In this document: piece by piece, positions 49,734-60,623 of the stretch
How the letters are laid out: every line of letters starts with the position of its first letter
How positions within the stretch are numbered: the first letter of the stretch is position 1
Assembly (NCBI RefSeq): GCF_040581485.1
Contig: NC_090129.1
Location: 7,488,501-7,552,500 of the forward strand
Source of the DNA: Linepithema humile
Taxonomy: Eukaryota > Arthropoda > Insecta > Hymenoptera > Formicidae
Reading direction: 5' to 3'
Length of the DNA: 64,000 bases
Made by a program: the position numbers and the translations under genes
Notes under the pieces: generated by a model
Told to the model about the DNA's origin: nothing
The model's database searches: none
What the model saw: the letters and a program-made list of their open reading frames with translations, nothing else

Positions 49734-50917
49734 GTTTCTTTTCTTCTGACATAGTAATTTTGATTTAAGTAGGACTAGAGGTAATTTGGTTGTCCATTCC
49801 ACAGCGAGTTTACATTTGAACAATGAAATACATCGTGTGAAAGTACCGTTGCAACTTATCCCCGCTTCACTAACTGCCTTCCATGTGAGAGCCATTGAAA
49901 AACCGGTTTCTCTTTACGTGACCAAAATCTACATCACAAATTCAATATAATTACTAACAGAAATAAATGTGATTAAATTTTTCTATTATAGTAATAGTAG
50001 CTATTTATAGATGATGTATATAATTATAAAATGATGTATATAATTATAAAATTATCCTTAAATGTATTTATATGATTTTGGATATAAACATTATAAGTTT
50101 GATGACTCTATATTACATTTGAATAATTTTTTAAATTTTGTAATGTAATATTATATATTTTAAATACATAATATTGATCTCAATTTGAAAATATATAAAT
50201 GAATATATATATAAATCTCAATTTTTTTAAATTTGATTATTTAATAATATTCTTACATGTCATTATCATTAAAATATAAAATTTTATTTTTTTTCTATTA
50301 TTTTTTACTTATATTTGTGGTAGTCAAACATGTTGCAATGTATATTATAATATTTATTTGTTTTATTTACGAAAATTTATATCCTAAGTTATAAATTTTT
50401 AACTTAAAATTTTTTAATAATGCCAAAGTAAGATAAGAAAATATAAAGATCAAGTTCAGATTTAAAAAATTTCAAAATTTTAAAGGTTGACATAACATAT
50501 AAAATTAAAAATTCATTAACTTTTTCGAGATTTATAAATAAATTTAATGTATAAATGTTAATATTCGTAATAAATTAGAAAGCAGTAAGCATAATAAATT
50601 AATAAACTTCTATTATCATCTTCTTTTACTTACGGTGAGTACGATATTGTGTATTTGATTTTTATCTAATCTTTTTTAAAACATTACTTATTGTCATGAC
50701 GAATCTAACCAAATCTAAGAATATTGCTTATTGTAAACAAAACATATTTATGCAACTAGAAACTAAGCTAGTTTACAAATACTTGCATAGGATTTTTTCA
50801 AGTGTAACAACTTAACAATTGGAAACACTGATCGAATTTGTTCCTCCATTTTCTATTCACTTCCCGTCTTTTACGCCTGCAGCTTGTTGCAAGAAAGACA
50901 TAGCGACACGTGCAAAC
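49734..50917. other. Divergent promoter region between the TTLL15-type gene and RpS29
   Basis: About 1.2 kb, AT-rich. The frame upstream of the TTLL15-type ATG stays open to 49895 and may be 5' UTR or an amino extension. A small tandem repeat (ATGATGTATATAATTATAAA twice, near 50015-50056) is present. A TCT-type initiator for RpS29 lies at the right end. Confidence 0.45.
50867..50873 (+). promoter_or_regulatory. TCT-type (polypyrimidine) initiator of RpS29
   Basis: TCTTTTA within CCCGTCTTTTACG matches the TCT initiator used by ribosomal protein genes in flies and mammals. With C at 50868 as +1 the 5' UTR would be 50 nt, and the mRNA would start with a 5' TOP tract, implying growth-dependent (TOR-linked) translation. 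Inferred from sequence and family knowledge. Confidence 0.45.
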
Positions 50918-51576
50918 ATGGGTTTCCAAAATATTTGGTACTCGCATCCGCGAAAATATGGTCAAGGATCAAGATCCTGGTTAGTATAACATTCTTCTTT
51001 TCGCTTTAATTTGATTAATTAATTTACACAACATGCAAAATAAATAAATGAACTTAATCACATGGCGTTACCACGGAACATCTATATGTAATAAATCGTA
51101 AAAAATTTAATTTTGATTGTTAAGTCGTAAAAGCTTTATCGATTTTTATAAAAAACTTTACTTAAAGCAATAAAATTGATAATTATATACATATTAATAT
51201 ATCTAATATTATTAGTATCGGTAGATATATATCCTAACCTAAAAATATCAATTTGACAATGAGGTTATGTTATTAAGTAATTGCTTTAGTCTCTGCATTT
51301 TTTATATATATATAGAATAATGTTATACACATATATATGTATATAAAATAAATGTTTATATTGAGCTGAACGATATTGATTTTGTTGCAGCCGTGCTTGT
51401 GCAAATAGGCATGGACTTATCCGCAAATATGGCTTGAATATTTGTCGGCAGTGTTTCAGAGAATATGCAGCTGACATTGGATTTAAGAAGGTAAATTTTA
51501 ATAATATTTGTTGTGCATTATAAAACGTCAATTCTTGCAGTTAAATAATGTTTTTTTTGTTTTACAGCTGGATTAA
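50918..51576 (+). CDS. RpS29: 40S ribosomal protein S29 (uS14)
   Basis: A zinc-binding protein of the small ribosomal subunit head. Three exons: 50918-50979, 51391-51490 and 51568-51576 (only Leu-Asp-stop); 56 residues, the same as human. It reads MGFQNIWYSHPRKYGQGSRS, then CRACANRHGLIRKYGLNICR, then QCFREYAADIGFKKLD. Four cysteines (C-x2-C ... C-x2-C) form the zinc ribbon. The first junction splits the first of these cysteine codons (TG|C). A polyadenylation signal AATAAA is at 51653. The coding sequence is too short for most simple ORF finders. Confidence 0.98.
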
Positions 51577-52210
51577 ATACAATGTAGAACTAATGCAAAT
51601 AATTTATCGTCCAATCTGTATAATTTCAACATTTGCAAGAACATCCTGCAACAATAAAAATTGACAATTGAAGGTTATAACACTGATATTCAATATGTTT
51701 TGAAAATAAACATTTACATTTATGTCATCCTGTATCATTTTTACATTTTTTTCACAGATACAAAAATAAATTATTGTCACTTTACATGTCAAGGTACAAT
51801 TGCATAAGAAGCAATCTATTAATCTATTGCTATTAAAAGGTGAAATATGCTATTGTTAATATTAAATAAGATATACTATTGTTAAAATTTATTAAAAATA
51901 CAAAATAAGAAAAATCATAAAGGAATGAAAAAATTCATGTTATGATTAACTATATTTAGAAGTGTTATAGTGATGAGTAACAATTGCTTATATATGATAT
52001 ATTCTTTAAAATTTATCAATTAGATTTGCTTTTTCAAAAAGCAATTATTTAATCATACTTTCTAAATGTATCTACAATTGCAACAACTACAGAAAAATCA
52101 GTTGGTAGCACTGTGTACAGTAATGGCGGGGATTCATATTGGTTACGTTTGATGCGGCGATATTGTGCGTATCTTTCGCACTCACAAATATCGCGTATCA
52201 ATTGTGACAC
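51577..52210. other. Intergenic region between RpS29 and PPP1R11
   Basis: RpS29 3' UTR, then AT-rich sequence and the presumed PPP1R11 promoter. No other gene seen. Confidence 0.5.
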
Positions 52211-54928
52211 ATGGAGAGGACGATGTCAGAACAAATGGCTTCGCAAACGCACACGGAAACAATCTCTGAAAATGATATCACCGATTCTGGATCGCAGGTA
52301 TGCACATTTGTCATCTCCCCTCCAATTACATGATTTTGTCGCTCAGTGACGTGATAGTGTTTATTACAAGGTAGAAGAGAATAATGCGTTATTTATAGAC
52401 TGCATAGTATGGTTGACGGCACGTTAAATACACAATAATAAAAAATGGACTGATTGTCATTCTTATCATTCTTATCATTTTGTGATGTGATACTTTCTCA
52501 GCATTCTGAAGCACCAAAACATCCGTTAACAATCATATAAATATTGTATTCGTCATCGCGACATATTACAAATTATTTCCAATTATTTGAAGAATTTTAA
52601 TATGATGCGTAGCGTATTTATGTTTTACATGCGAAAGCGCACAGCGAGTGAAAAATTTCTCATTAGCGATCTAAAGAAATGCAAACGTGAGTTTTGTACG
52701 ACAGTCGAAGATAATCGTTCACCGTTGAATGGAATAAGAGTTCTGGATTTGACACGTATAGTAGCTGGTCCGTATTGCACGATGATCTTAGGAGATCTTG
52801 GTGCAGAGATCTTGAAGATTGAACGACCTGGTGGCGGTGATGAAGCTCGCAAATGGGGTCCTCCGTTCTTTAAAGGAACTCAAGAATCAACTTATTTCAT
52901 GAGTGTAAATAGAAACAAAAAAAGTGTTTGTATTGATTTAAAAAGGGGTAAAAACATTATTTATGAATTAGTACAAACATGTGATATTTTAGTGGAAAAT
53001 TATGTGCCAGGAAAATTGAGTAGTATAGGCTTAGGATACGAAGACATAGCCAAGATAGCACCAAGTCTTATATATTGCTCATTAACTGGCTATGGATCAC
53101 AAGGACCTTATGCAAGTAGACCTGGTTATGATGTCATTGCCGCTTCCTTAGGAGGACTTCTACATATTACTGGACCTAAAGATGGACCACCGTGCAAAGT
53201 TGGCGTAGCAATGACAGATTTAGCAACAGGTCTATATGCTCATGGAGCAATTATGGCAGCTCTATTACAAAGAACAAAAACTAATCAAGGCCAGTGGATA
53301 CAATGCAATCTATTATCGACTCAAATTGCAAGCCTGATAAATATTGCTTCAAATTACTTAAATGGAAATAAAGACGGAGCACGATGGGGCTCTGAACATG
53401 AGAGTATAGTTCCTTATGAAGCTTTTCCAACTGAAAATGGATATATGACAGTTGGAGCAGGAAGTGACTTGCATTTTCTAGAATTAATTAAAAGATTACA
53501 ACTACCAGAACTTGCTAGTAATGATAAATTTAAAAACAATGTAGCTAGAGTCAAAAATAGAACTGAATTGCTTCAAATTCTTCGAGATGTGTTTAAAAAG
53601 AAGACAAATCAAGAATGGTCTATGATATTTGAAGGTGCTTCGTTTCCTTATGGAGCAGTAAATACTATAAAAGAGGTAAGTTAATTAATTTGACATAATT
53701 TCAGTCATGTATATTATTAGAAGTCTATAAGTTTAACTTGATAACTTTATAATTTTCTTTATGTAACTTTATGTAACTTTATGTAATTTTCAGGTGTTTG
53801 ATGATCCCCATGTGAAATATACAAAATTGGTTCAAGAAGTGGACCACCCAATTGCAGGCAAAGTAAAACTCGTTGGACCAGCTGTGACATATAGTTACGC
53901 TAGCAATATAGTGAGATCGGCACCACCGGCGTTGGGACAACACACATCAGAAGTTTTAAAAAATATATTAAATTATTCTGATGATAAAATAAAAAATTTA
54001 ATAACACAAAAAATTGTACAATAATTAAGGAATATGTATCCAATTTCTAAAACATTTTAAAATAAATCATAATTTTACAATCAAGTTTTTAAAAATGTTT
54101 TATCAAGGCTTTAAAAATTTATAAACTGTATGAGAAAGCAAAAATTGAAATTAGAGAATTTTGATAAATATCGTTTTGAAAATAAAATAGTGAATATGAG
54201 TATTATATATTAAGATGTATTTTATATTATTAATTTTAAGATGAATTAAAGTTATATTGATTTATAATTAATAGTAAATAATTCATATAAATATATCATA
54301 TAAATATATTATTTTCATATATATCCTTTTATGTAATAAATAAAAACGAATGGCATTTTATTGTCTTTATAATAAAAAGTTTCTCAACCATTTGTATTAT
54401 GATAAATTTCTCCTCTATAATCTGTATTATTTAAAATGATTAATGATTAGTTTTATTATATTACTGAAATTTTCATAATTTTATTTTACAGGACGTGCCT
54501 ACTGTACGATTACGATTACGAAAACCAAAATCAAATAAAAAAGTTCAATGGACTCAGGGGACTGTTGATAACGAACATTTAAATAAGAAGAAATCAAAAT
54601 GTATGTATTTAATATTTTTTGTACAACTATTTAGATTTGTGGAACAAAAGTTATATATGCTTTTTCATTTACAGGTTGTTGTATTTACGAGAAACCAAAA
54701 ACCTTTGGTGAAAGTAGTTCTGAAGATAGTGATGATGAATGCGAGCATTGCCATGGACATAAAGATGCTCATAAGAAAGGTTTACCTAATGCTGGAGATT
54801 CTGCTCGAGAAGGAATGTCATCACATCCTGGTGAACTTTTTATAATAAATAAAATATATATTCATTAATTTATTTTTGTCTTATTATATTATTCTTTTAC
54901 AGAACCAATTGCAACAGGTTCAACATAG
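52211..54928 (+). CDS. PPP1R11: Protein phosphatase 1 regulatory (inhibitor) subunit 11 / E3 ubiquitin ligase
   Basis: A small heat-stable inhibitor of protein phosphatase 1 (inhibitor-3), also reported as an E3 ligase. Exons 52211-52297, 54492-54600, 54675-54830 and 54903-54928; 125 residues (human 126). Exon 2 has VRLRLRKPKSNKKVQWTQGT, then VDNEHLNKKKSK: KVQW is the PP1-docking R/KVxF-type motif and VDNEH is the family signature. Exon 3 opens CCCIYEKPKTFGESSSEDSD and continues to a His/Cys-rich CEHCHGHKDAH, the second conserved block. The carboxyl end is EPIATGST. The junction codon T|GT rebuilds the first of three cysteines exactly as in vertebrates, which supports the splicing. Intron 1 (52298-54491, 2.2 kb) contains the complete SUGCT gene on the same strand. 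If exon 3 is not spliced at 54830 the protein ends with a short unrelated tail. Confidence 0.92.
52602..54024 (+). CDS. SUGCT: Succinyl-CoA:glutarate (hydroxymethylglutarate) CoA-transferase
   Basis: A mitochondrial class III (CaiB/BaiF) CoA-transferase that moves CoA from succinyl-CoA to glutarate and similar dicarboxylates in lysine/tryptophan breakdown. Two exons, 52602-53675 and 53794-54024; 434 residues (human 445). The amino end is basic and hydroxylated with no acid residue for about 15 positions (MMRSVFMFYMRKRTASEK), consistent with a mitochondrial presequence. The fold begins GIRVLDLTRIVAGPYCTMIL; ENYVPGKL and YCSLTGYGSQGPYASRPGYD follow. The catalytic aspartate is most likely the one in AMTDLATGLYAHGAI. 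The carboxyl exon has VFDDPHV and GPAVTYS. I start at the first ATG (52602); a second ATG follows immediately. AATAAA lies at 54061. The gene sits wholly inside intron 1 of PPP1R11. Confidence 0.95.
53748..53792 (+). repeat. Short tandem repeat at the SUGCT intron 3' end
   Basis: About four copies of TTTATGTAAC (period 10-11) directly before the TTTTCAG acceptor of the only SUGCT intron. The repeat makes up most of the branch-point and pyrimidine-tract region. Confidence 0.7.
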
Positions 54929-56405
54929 ATATTTATATGCTTATTGACAATATTTCCTAAATATAATATTTAGGAAATAATTCCTTTATGCTAATTCTTA
55001 AGTCAGTGTCATACAGAAAATTATGCTGGATTATAGTAGGTAAGTAATTGTAATATAATTTGTAAAATGTGTGTGTGATCAAAATGTTATATAACATATA
55101 TATGAATGAAATAATGTCATATGTTGTCCTTTAGGTATGCAAACTTTAAAGTATGATTTTGCACTATAGTACATGTGGCATTTGTATTACAATGCTTTAA
55201 CAACACTGCACGGAAGATTATATTTGTATTACAATGCTTTAACAATACTGCACGGAAGATTATAAAATGTTGGTCAAACTGTTAATTACTATATAAATCA
55301 TGATGAATCACATTGAAATAGTAAATTATTGAATAATCTTTGGAAAATAATCATTCCTTATTTTATATTTGAATTAATATTATTGTTTTGATATGTACTA
55401 TATGCTATTTACTAGGTATATATTTACTATTTAATACAGCTAGATTTTTTTGTTGAAAAAATTTATATATATTTGTTAATTTGGGACTTTTATTAACATT
55501 CAATTTAATTACATTAATTCACATATTTCATGGTCATAAAATCAAGTTTGGAATTATGTTTTAATATGTAGGAAGATTAGGAATACATCAAAATTTCATA
55601 TTTGTGGGATTTTTATTACATTCTGTTTATAACGTTAATATCTTCTGCAGTTGCACAGCATATAATCTCAAAAAATAAAATATCATATTACCTATATGAT
55701 AAAAAAAGAAATGTAATATATATTCACATTTGTTCACATTGTGTAATGTGATTCTACTGTTTAGTATAAGTATAAATAAGTAAAAAATTTATAAATTTCC
55801 AAAATATAAATAGAAAAGTATATCAGATGTGATCTCATACATATGACTAAGATCATATCCATAAAAATCTGAATATATTCATTGAAAGTCTCAATTTTCC
55901 AATTTTGAAAGTTGCAATTGTCGTTGAAAGTTCCAATTTTGCAATTTTATCAGAAGATAAATTCCAAAAACAGTTTCACATATAGGCCATATGAATAAAT
56001 TTTAAGCTGTCGATTAAAAAATAGATAATAATCTTCAATTAAATAATATAATTTAGAAATGTTTTGCTAGACATTTTCTAATTTTGCCTTATAACAATAA
56101 ACGCGATAACAATATATTTCTTTATGATATCCGTTCTTTTAACAACATTTTTAATCATCTTTTGTCAAATAACACTCATTTATTGAGTGATATTCTATTA
56201 ATAATTTATTACTATAAGAAATGAAAGTCTGCACGTGCATTTGCATATTTCAGATAATCAAAAAATAGATTCTGATTATTTGTGCTTTTACATCATAATG
56301 ATATTCTAATAGACGGTTTTGTATAGTACAAACTTAAGTGCAAAATATATCTCTATAAGATCTTGTAAAAATAAATGTTTAAATCGGAAATTTAATAGTT
56401 TTTAG
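54929..56405. other. Convergent intergenic region between PPP1R11 and FBXW5
   Basis: About 1.5 kb, AT-rich, carrying both 3' UTRs. A 42-bp direct tandem duplication lies at about 55182-55265 (each copy contains TTACAATGCTTTAACAA and CTGCACGGAAGATTAT). No coding sequence recognised. Confidence 0.5.
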
Positions 56406-57641
56406 TCAATCAATGTTATTACTGCTTCTCTGAAATCTGCGCCTCTTTCGTACCTCCATTCCTTTGCGAAAGGTATTTTCATCTAAACCTAAGGCCTTCA
56501 CCATAGCCCGACTTCGCCATATTTTCACCGTATAATCATCACTAGTTGTAACTAACATTTCAGGATCGCGTGGATTAAAAGCTACGGAATTGACTACATC
56601 ACTGTGAGGAAACTTTGCTAAACAGATTCCATAATGTCTATCCCACAAATAACCATGCTTATCTTCTGCACCACTGCAAAAAATGACATTTCATAATAAA
56701 TATTGTATATTTTTAAAAAATACAGGATGTACTAAATCAAACTAATAAAGCGCAATCGGATTATTACCTTGCTACGTATTCATTACATACATCCAGAAAT
56801 ATAAAGAAACATTCATTATTAGGCGTATATGCTTTGTGTGCCCTTAACATTGTACCGACTTGTTTTAAAGTCACCAAATCGATCACATGTATATCAATTT
56901 CTTGAGCTATCGGCGGTGGTTGTAACGGATTAGTAATAACATAACCTTTCGGCCATGGCCTTGTATTTACATAAAGGTATCTGGAAATATATGTATATAA
57001 TTAGTTATTTGTATTTCAAATATATTCACTTACGTGACGACATTGATAATTGACCTATGATCAGGAGAAAGTCCCATTCCAATAATATGACCGTGAAGAT
57101 CAATGAGGTGATCTATTTTATCGAATTTATCTGCCACAGATTCATAATTTAGCCAGTCTTCCACTGACGGAGTATTCTCCCGCTCTCTTTCCCGCTGTGC
57201 TATCCTTTCGCGTAGCGATGGTCCTGGATCCAATCTTCTTGGAAAACTGACTAACTTAATCCTTTTAAAACCAACTTTATGCGGAGTATATGTCTTTGAA
57301 CCAGTTGTGAAAATAAGAAACTTTTCAGGATTATTGGCCAACTCGTCTGTATCACACTCTTCGATTATTGACGATTCTGCAAACCCATTCTTCATGTCTT
57401 AATCTAATAATTATAATTTTTTTTTTTCTTTATATTATTTTATATTCATTAATTTTGTTACCTCCAGATTCGCTTTCTTCTTCCCACTGCGGATTCTCAC
57501 TTTCGCTATCACTTTCATGCGTCTTTTTCTGCATCTCAACCTGTCTATATTCCTGATTGTATTGTATAGGACTAGCATATTCAAAACCATCACCGAGTTT
57601 TCTCCAATTCGAAAATCCACCTTCTAATTTACTATATCTAT

Positions 57642-57696
<55 letters not shown>

Positions 57697-59620
57697 TATA
57701 TAATGTATTAGTGATATTAATTACTAATAAATGCATTATATATAAAGAGAAAGAAAATCATACTGCAATCTCGATGATGCGTGATGTAGTATTTCCGGTT
57801 CTTCCTGCTCTTGTGAACTACTAGACTCACTCGAAGGTGACAATAAATCCTTGTGACTTGGTGGATTTCCTTTCTCTTCCTTTGTATTCGAGGAGGACGG
57901 TTGACTCTGTTGTTCAGTTGATTCAGCTGGCGCAGGTGCTAGACAATTAGCGACCATAATTGCTCTAATTGAGGAAGCATTTCCATTGTAGAATCTGAAA
58001 ATTATTACAAGTGTAAAAAATATATAATCTTGTATTTAACAGAGCAATTGTTTATATACAAGAGAAAGTAAAAATAAAAATTAGAAAGGCATGCTGAATT
58101 GCATTTTACCTAAAAAGCTGTGTCATAATGGGCACATGTTCACTAGCTGATTCCTGGTTTGCCTTATTAAGCCAAACTACACTAGTACTGACCAAGTGTG
58201 CCAACCAATGCAGATTTCCACTCAAAAGGTAACGCTCGCTGTACCATGTACCAAATATATCATATGGTTTATTCACTACTCTACATTGGAGGTCAAAGCC
58301 AGCTATAGATAAAAAAAAAGTATATATAAGCATTTACTTTGAGAATTGAAATCTTTTATGAAAATCTGTGTATCATTAAATATCTTATTGACATTCTGCT
58401 TAAAATTGATCAGTTCATATCATATAATCTTCTTTATCTATAGCACACGTAAGAGCTCAATCTTGTATCTGCACTTACGTGCTACTCTAAACACTGCTAT
58501 TTCTCCTGAAGTACTATGAGGTGTACCAAAATGGACACCCGACACGAGAAGTAAAGTATCTGTACAATTAAACTGGGAAAATTGTGTGTATTTCCAACTA
58601 AATGTCTTCATATCATGCAAATATTTTATGGTAACGGGATATTGACTTTGCCATACCTGAAATGATAGCATGTGCATGGTATTTAATAGTTTGTGTGAGA
58701 GAAAATAATAATTGTTAAATGGGAGAGCAGCTTACAAAAATATATCCATCTTTTGAACAGGTTGCAAACATTTTGCCATTATGGGAGAAGCTCACATGTA
58801 ATACTTGATGTGAATGCTCTTTAAGAACTTCGGTTTCTATTAATGGAGTATGGTATGCCAAACGTTTAAATTCTCCTAACCAAGAGGTTTTTCCTAAAAG
58901 AGAATAATTAATAATATTCCACACTAAATCAAATAAGAAACATAAATATATGTGAATATATGAATTTGAAAGTGGTTATTATAAAGATAAGAATCTGACA
59001 ACAAATATTGTCATAAATCCTAATAAAAATGCATAATAAATTCATAAAATTCAATGTTGCCTTACGTATATCTAAATATTTTTTTATTGTTAGCTTTTGC
59101 TATTATTTTTCTCTCATTTCTATTATTCTTACACTATATGTTAAGATAATTATCTAATCCAATTAAATTGAGCAATCTTGCTTGGAGCTTGTGCCAATTT
59201 AATGAAACTTTAGATCACAGTGTAAATTTATATTTCTTATCTATTTCATATGTAATGTAATGTAATGTGATGTTATTTTTGATTGCATAAAAGTATACGT
59301 CAAAGTGTCGTGAATATATGACGAAACGTACCTGGCATGATGCCGACGTCCGGGTCTATTTTATATGTCCGATAAAATAGATATTTCCACAGGAACTCGT
59401 CGCGCGATACTCTATGCCACGATCTGCATACTTCTCCCGCGATCATCAGCTCCTTCGGTGTCAGGTACTGGAAGATGCTCAGGAGAATTGAGTCCAGCAT
59501 GTAATACCAATTCACGTCACCCTCGCTCTGCTGAGACAGGCACTCGCTGCTGTTGTCCGTCTCGCTGACATCCTCGCTCGTTGTTTGGTAATCCTGTGTA
59601 GTATCTTCAACGCCATCCAT
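56406..59620 (-). CDS. FBXW5: F-box/WD-repeat protein 5
   Basis: Substrate receptor of a cullin-RING ubiquitin ligase. Nine coding exons on the minus strand: 59620-59332, 58893-58736, 58656-58479, 58302-58110, 57994-57764, 57637-57462, 57397-57034, 56980-56768 and 56673-56406; 689 residues (human 566). All phases agree. The F-box is in exon 1: LDSILLSIFQYLTPKELMIA, then GEVCRSWHRVSRDEFLWKY. WD40 repeats follow: HSHQVLHVSFSHNGKMFATC and SKDGYIFVW; WKYTQFSQFN; RVVNKPYDIFGTWYSERYLL. Late conserved blocks are FLIFTTGSKTYTPHKVGFK, LIDLHGHIIGMGLSPDHR, YLYVNTRPWPKGYV, AHKAYTPNNECFFIFLDV and GYLWDRHYGICLAKFPHSDV. A Ser/Glu-rich, probably disordered insertion (exons 5-6, about residues 290-400) accounts for the extra length. 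Head-to-head with TMEM223. Confidence 0.96.
57645..57692. repeat. AT dinucleotide microsatellite in FBXW5 intron 5
   Basis: About 24 AT units lying immediately upstream of the acceptor of FBXW5 exon 6 (57637). They occupy much of this 126-nt intron and replace the usual pyrimidine tract. Confidence 0.95.
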
Positions 59621-60623
59621 TGTTGAAATACAGCGGTTTATTTACTGGAACAGCTGATATCTGTCAGCTTGACTATGCTTAACTTATACCGAGGATACAC
59701 GAACTCGACCGAGGTTAGAATCGTCGACCGCGCACGCAGTCTTCACGATCGAATGCATCGTGCATAACGCAACGCATGATATAAATATACGAGATGTAAT
59801 ATTCCGTAAACCTGCGTTCGTACCATGAATATGTATATAGCACAAAATCACTGGACAGAGTAAATGTGAGTTTTCTTTTTTTTAGGTGGGAGATGAAATA
59901 GAATAAAAAGAGTGAGGGAATGACCTTTATTATGCCCGTATCAGGCTACACATTAAACATTGGGATTGAAGATTAAAGATTGGATTTACCAATCAGAACA
60001 AAGAACTTGTAGCTCCTTTTGTTTCGATTGGGCAAATTTCAATCATTAAGCTTCAATTTTCAATCTTCAATGCGTAGTCTGACAGGCTTTACATTTGTTA
60101 GCTTTATCAATTTGTCCAGGTCACTGTTCAATCATTTGTTATGATTCACAGTTATGCTGAACTATGCACCTATTACATTCAAGTGCGAAGTGAATGTAAC
60201 CAATAATAGTGAGCTTTTACTTTGGACTTCTCAACCTAATATAAAAATAATATATTTCCAAATATTGTGCATTTATAACTTTTGTGTGTTGAATATTTAT
60301 GAATAATTAATATTCATATAAATTATAATGTTTGTAGAAAAAATTTGGTAAGATAATTTTAAATTTTGTATGTCATGGTTATATCATAGTAAAAACATAG
60401 CATGTTTTTAGATAGGTTAGGGTTAGGATTAGATTAAATGTAAAAATATATTAGAAAAAAATAGAAAATTATGAATTAAAAGGATTGCAAAAACTTGTAC
60501 ATTGGAAAATAATTATTTGTTTTATTTGCAGGAAGTGAAGTTTATGGAGTACATTAACATTTACTTGTGAAAATTTTTTTATTGACTTTATGCAATATAA
60601 CATAAGAAGAAATCTGTTTGAAA
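59621..60623. promoter_or_regulatory. Head-to-head promoter region of FBXW5 and TMEM223
   Basis: About 1 kb between the two divergent start codons. A CpG-containing, less AT-rich stretch at about 59640-59830 is the best promoter candidate for FBXW5. A small palindromic element (59939-60085) and a GGTTAGGGTTAGGATTAG phrase near 60415 also lie here. The TMEM223 start is preceded by an AG at 60530-60531 (TTGCAG), so an untranslated exon upstream is possible. Confidence 0.4.
59939..60085. mobile_element. Small palindromic element, MITE candidate
   Basis: The ends are inverted: TCAGGCTACACATTAAACATTG on the left; on the right, read inverted, GTCAGACTACGCATTGAAGA. Complementarity continues inward (AAATTTGCCCAATCG inverted against GATTTACCAATCAG), so nearly the whole 147 bp can fold back. 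No coding capacity; no clear target duplication. Confidence 0.5.

Noticed and set aside
60410..60435. GGTTAGGGTTAGGATTAG, like the insect telomere repeat TTAGG
   Set aside because: Only about three imperfect units inside a gene-dense region; such short phrases arise by chance.
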